NCBI GenBank assembly: GCA_964200185.2
Contig: CAXNAD020000169.1
Location: 1-26,298 of the forward strand
Origin: Choristocarpus tenellus KU-1152
Taxonomy: Eukaryota; Phaeophyceae
Length of the DNA stretch: 26,298 nt
Direction of reading: 5' to 3'
In this document: positions 22,601 to 26,298 of the stretch, piece after piece
Layout: each line of letters opens with the position of its first letter
Numbering within the stretch: position 1 is the first letter of the stretch
Translations under genes and position numbers: made by a program
Notes under the pieces: model-generated
What the model was told of the DNA's origin: nothing
Databases searched by the model: none
The model's input: the letters and a program-made list of their open reading frames with translations, nothing else

Positions 22601-24247
22601 TGGACTACAGGAAAAAATCACATTGTAAGCTAACTGTCTGCACCACAGTTTGTAACAGAATTTCGTTGGACTACAGGTAGAAGGAAGGAAGGATATTTTC
22701 AAATATTTAACATTTCGTGTCTCATGATAGGTACTACTCTTGAATTAGTACCTTCTCCTTGCACTTTAGGCATCCTAGAAACTTTAATTCAATTTCCTGA
22801 CACAAATATGTGGACAGAGCTACTACATATCAAATGCACCAACTGCACTGTGCATGCCTATCTGCACTATATGCGTGTGTGCCTTATTTCTCGTACATTG
22901 GGTGCAACACCCCTACTTTTCACAAGACACTTGTCACAATATTTCCATATAGTTATTTGAAGTGATACATACCTTTGCAGGAGTACTGGTTGGGACTACT
23001 GCACTCTGAGGAAGGTCTGAATATAATGTATGTTACTGATGATGTATAAAATAGGAGAAAAATCCAGGTTGAAGCCTACATAATCCCTAACCCTATCCCC
23101 AACCCTCTCAGTCTGGCATGGTGCTTGAATTGAGTGGTGTTCTACACATTGCAAGACTACTATAGGTATATGGTGTAACCTCACCTTGCTTGTAACCGCC
23201 ACGCCCAATTTATTTTGCCTGATCTCTTGAATTTATTCTTCTTGTTTCTTGTTGACGCCAGAAGTTGGTGTAAGCGCTCCCATGTTACTAATACTTGTAT
23301 TTCAATTTTTTTGGTCATCCACGGAATTCTCTACGTTTTTCCTTATGTTCAATGGTTAGAAATATTTCGTCCATTAATATGTTTTTCGAGGATTGTGTTA
23401 CTGCCACCATCCCCCTTCACTCTCTCGGTACAATTGAAACGGTGAGCTTTCCTATGGTAATGAATAGTTGCGTTAGTGCTCAGCAGGGAACTTTTGCTAA
23501 TTGTTCAAGGGTCCGACAAACAAGTTTAGACTACTACTATTTGTTGTATGATCGTGATTGATAGATGGTGTCTGCTGAGACTGTATACGAGTTTCACACC
23601 AATTTGCGCCAATTTTCCCATAACTGGGCCCCTGTGAACTATGCAAAACCTGCATTATCAATTCATTGTGAGTTGTTTGGCATTTGTATGGTTGGTTGTA
23701 GGCCTACCTAAATCTGGTTAGGATTGAAGAAAAAGTTGAGGTAGATGCCCCTTAGATGGAAGTCATTTAGATGGGTGGCATTGTGCTTGGTGACATGAGT
23801 GTGGGACTGGGTAGGGCATACAGCAGCAGCAGTCACTGATAAAAAATAGCAAAGGAGATGAACGAGTACGTACAACCCTTGATGTCATGTTTGTACATGT
23901 TACATTAATACTTCAATATATCTCTTCTCACGATCATTTATGTAATCCATCCTGTGGAACAATTTTCTTGCAGGATCACAAATCGCCATTCAAAAGAGAT
24001 ACTATAATTCACTTCCATCTCCCGTGTGGATTCAAGCGGCTTTTCAGTCGTAAATCTATTTGAGAGTAAAAACAAGTCATTGTATTCTATCATTGCCAGA
24101 TGCTCCTATATCCGAGAACTACTTCTCGCTCACACTAAATTTTAAATCTACCCATGAAACCTTTCCCTATGTGATTAAAATCGGTTTCCTACCACTGAGG
24201 GCCCATTTTTGCAACGTGGTATGCGCACTCGCTTTTCGGAGTCTGGT

Positions 24248-26298
24248 TCAGGCGACATTAAACACAACAAAGGCCACAGTGTACGTGCTACTTGCAACAC
24301 AACTGTCGACCGACACTGCATATGATATCTGGCCCCCTGTGCTGACATCAGTTTTCGTGATGGACATGGGTTTTGTCACAGTGCAGGCCTGAGTAACAGC
24401 AGACAGAACATAAGAAGTCGTTGCAGCCTGATTGTTTGATACTGTAATATACTCTACATTTGTAGAGGTAATACTGGCATCACATGTTCGGGTGAATTTT
24501 CCAACAACAGCATCAAGGGTAACTGTCTTTGCCGTTCCAGTAGTGGCACCAGATGCACCAGTGATGGCCCCAGAAGCCATCAGCCACCCTTTCAAAGGAG
24601 AATTGCCAAACGATATGTAAGAACTTGTCCCCGACACCAAGCTCAGACTTGTGGCTGACTGGATAGAAATTGTACCAGTTGAAGACGTTGCAATATCTAC
24701 ATCTCCACTACTGGCCAAAGAGAAAGTAGAAGACAAAGTAGCAGTTGTTGAACTGTCCCCACTCTTAAGTGTCAGAGTGCCTGGGTTAACTCCGGTGCCA
24801 GTGTTAATTCCAGTAGAAATTGTGATGGCTCCACCTGTGGTGTCACCTGTGTCGCCAGCATCAACCACGATGTTTCCTCCTGCCCCACTATCACCAGACC
24901 CAACTGTGAGACTTATGGCCCCTCCTCTTCCCCCTGAGGCAACACCCGAGCCAAGCAACAGAGATCCACTGTTGCCTACACTTGCTGTTCCTGAACTGAA
25001 CACAAGTTTTCCACTAAGACCTGATGTACCTGCATTTGCAGAGCGAATCACCACAGCACCACTCGAAGTGGCTGTTCCTTCCCCAGATGAAACAGAGACA
25101 ACCCCACCGGTGCTAAGAGCACCGGTACCTGCAAATATATTCACTGTGCCACCAGCACTTGTGGTACTTCCACTGCCAGATCCGCCAATGACAGAAACAG
25201 CACCACCAGTGCTAGATGCTGCGCTTGAAGTCCCAGCGGCAATATAGACTGATCCGCCAACCCCATTTGTACCAGATCCAACCGTAAACTTTACATCACC
25301 ACCAGCACCCCCGATTGCGGCACCACTTCCAATCAGAACAGCGCCACTGTTGCCCGCACTGGTTGTGCCGGAGCTGAACACCAACTTGCCACTTATCCCA
25401 CTAACTCCTGCATTGAGTGATCGAATGGTGACCGAACCACTGCTGGTGGCTACACCCTCACCGCCTGAAATGGTCACCAGCCCACCAGTTGCTGTGGTGG
25501 ATTGGCCAGCCAGAATCTGCACCAGACCACCTGCACCAACAGTACCACTACCCACGGTCAGACTGAGGAGCCCACCTTCCCCACCGGGTGCAGTACCACT
25601 ACCAATCAATATTGCCCCACTTGAGCCCACACTGGTGGCCCCCGAGCTGAACACAAGTAGACCACTGTCTCCAGTGCTACCGGCACCAGCAGATGTAATG
25701 GTGACAGTTCCACTATCACCTGCACTGCCAACTCCGCCACTGGTAATGGACACTGGACCACCACCAACATCACCAGTACCAGCTGCAACGGTGAAAGCAC
25801 CACCCGTGGTTGATGTGCTGGTGCCTCCAGATATGGAAACTGCACCACCAGAGCCGGAACCACCATCTCCTCCAGCGATGGTTAGAGCTCCACCGCTCGT
25901 GGATCCCACACCAGATCCCAGTGTCACGGCTCCACCTAAACCAGCCGTACCTTGACCTGCAGCAATGCTGAGTGCACCACCTGTATCTCCAAGACCGGCC
26001 TCAAGGGTCGTTGCTCCTCCCAGACCGCCACTGCCATCACCTGCTGCAATGCTCAATTGTCCACCAGTGGTGCCTGTACCAGCGGCCAGCGTCATGGCAC
26101 CCCCGGTGGTGGTCCCTGTGCCCACTGTGAGGCTGACATCACCACCAGCTCCTGCACTAGACGCTCCACTCCCAATCAGAACAGCGCCACTGTTGCCCGC
26201 ACTGGTTGTGCCGGAGCTGAACACCAACTTGCCACTTATCCCACTAACTCCTGCATTGAGTGATCGAATGGTGACCGAACCACTGCTGGTGGCTACAC
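24248..26298 (-). CDS. Gly/Ser/Thr-rich beta-solenoid repeat protein, 3' part only (partial at right edge)
   Basis: The frame is open from the window edge to the TGA at 24248, 682 codons with no intron. A start at 26227 would be a TTG inside a repeat and is not a real start, so the N-terminus lies outside the window. Most of the protein is built of ~13-18-residue units of the form GG-x-[hydrophobic]-x-[hydrophobic]-x-[A/S/G]-G, for example TGGAVTISGG and GGALSIAAG, a pattern expected to fold as a Gly-rich beta-solenoid. A longer block (SGKLVFSSGT...GNSGAVLIGSG) recurs four times, its LVFSSG at about 26227, 25657, 25384 and 25006. After ~24760 the repeats fade. The last ~117 residues form a different domain (KTVTLDAVVGKFTRTC to VAFVVFNVA) with three Cys. 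It is probably an extracellular or surface structural protein, but the signal peptide region is not visible. Function unknown. Confidence 0.8.
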   Translation of the reverse strand, partial: VATSSGSVTIRSLNAGVSGISGKLVFSSGTTSAGNSGAVLIGSGASSAGAGGDVSLTVGTGTTTGGAMTLAAGTGTTGGQLSIAAGDGSGGLGGATTLEAGLGDTGGALSIAAGQGTAGLGGAVTLGSGVGSTSGGALTIAGGDGGSGSGGAVSISGGTSTSTTGGAFTVAAGTGDVGGGPVSITSGGVGSAGDSGTVTITSAGAGSTGDSGLLVFSSGATSVGSSGAILIGSGTAPGGEGGLLSLTVGSGTVGAGGLVQILAGQSTTATGGLVTISGGEGVATSSGSVTIRSLNAGVSGISGKLVFSSGTTSAGNSGAVLIGSGAAIGGAGGDVKFTVGSGTNGVGGSVYIAAGTSSAASSTGGAVSVIGGSGSGSTTSAGGTVNIFAGTGALSTGGVVSVSSGEGTATSSGAVVIRSANAGTSGLSGKLVFSSGTASVGNSGSLLLGSGVASGGRGGAISLTVGSGDSGAGGNIVVDAGDTGDTTGGAITISTGINTGTGVNPGTLTLKSGDSSTTATLSSTFSLASSGDVDIATSSTGTISIQSATSLSLVSGTSSYISFGNSPLKGWLMASGAITGASGATTGTAKTVTLDAVVGKFTRTCDASITSTNVEYITVSNNQAATTSYVLSAVTQACTVTKPMSITKTDVSTGGQISYAVSVDSCVASSTYTVAFVVFNVA
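25329..25455. repeat. Exact long repeat, copy A (127 bp or more)
   Basis: Identical, base for base by eye, to 26172-26298. The offset is 843 bp (281 codons). Copy B is cut by the window edge, so the full identity length is unknown. On the low-coordinate side, identity stops at a T/C difference. Confidence 0.9.
26172..26298. repeat. Exact long repeat, copy B (reaches window edge)
   Basis: Partner of 25329-25455. It encodes the block SGSVTIRSLNAGVSGISG followed by KLVFSSGTTSAGNSGAVLIG. Sequence beyond the identity in the coding direction differs between copies (GASSAGAGGDVSL against GAAIGGAGGDVKF). Confidence 0.9.

Larger units (their letters stand above)
21233..24247. other. Unassigned 3-kb region
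   Basis: This lies between the stop of the glomulin-like gene (+) and the stop of the solenoid gene (-), so it is a convergent interval. It has an AT/GT microsatellite near 21351-21375, the second dispersed-repeat copy (22373-22600) and a short CCCTAA-like stretch at 23085-23106. Open stretches are short and carry no recognisable motif. Confidence 0.5.
24760..26298 (-). repeat. Coding solenoid repeat array with higher-order blocks
   Basis: Short GG-x-V-x-I-x-x-G units are organised into higher-order blocks marked by LVFSSG...GNSGAVLIGSG. Spacings between successive markers are 570, 273 and 378 bp, all multiples of three, so block expansion and loss have stayed in frame. Confidence 0.85.

Noticed and set aside
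24248-26227. Solenoid as a mycobacterial PE_PGRS-type or collagen-like protein
   Set aside because: The unit has alternating hydrophobic residues after GG, not GGAGGx or Gly-x-y triplets, and the context is eukaryotic.
24432-26263. Long plus-strand Pro/Val-rich ORFs opposite the solenoid gene
   Set aside because: They are antisense readings of the Gly/Ser repeat (GGN codons read back as Pro/Ala/Thr). They are broken into pieces, while the minus strand is open throughout and has the ordered repeat.

Overview
The window looks like nuclear DNA of a photosynthetic eukaryote with a complex red-lineage plastid, most likely a stramenopile (heterokont) alga. Genes are split by many GT-AG introns. 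One protein begins with a signal peptide followed by an Ala-Phe cleavage motif, as in heterokont plastid presequences, and another has a mitochondrial presequence. No bacterial operon signals, rRNA, tRNA, CRISPR array or transposase were recognised. The exon structures given were worked out by hand from splice signals, reading phase and family motifs. In the three recognised spliced genes and the plastid gene, the intron phases agree across every junction.

Layout from left to right. 1-1237: mostly unassigned, with a 14-bp tandem repeat and a trinucleotide-rich tract. About 1238-2059 (+): a Ser-rich protein with a Cys cluster and a C-terminal cytochrome b5 fold. 3064-7166 (-): a seven-exon MPPED-type calcineurin-like metallophosphoesterase (284 aa) with all metal-binding motifs, one probable GC-AG intron and an upstream ORF whose stop overlaps the start codon. 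7382-8760 (+): a four-exon MAM33/p32 mitochondrial matrix protein (232 aa). 8761-12461: unassigned. 12462-16789 (-): a six-exon, 797-aa unrecognised plastid-targeted protein, largely disordered, with repeated short motifs and three related helical segments at the C-terminus. 17022-21232 (+): a nine-exon, 806-aa glomulin/ALF4-like protein. 21233-24247: unassigned. 24248-26298 (-): the 3' part of a very repetitive Gly/Ser/Thr beta-solenoid protein that runs off the right edge.

The genes do not form one pathway. Two head-to-head pairs stand out: phosphoesterase with MAM33, and plastid protein with glomulin-like protein. Each pair has a little over 200 bp between start codons, so shared promoters are likely. 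The least explained and most interesting parts are the plastid repeat protein and the solenoid protein, which contains an exact in-frame repeat of at least 127 bp at a spacing of 843 bp.
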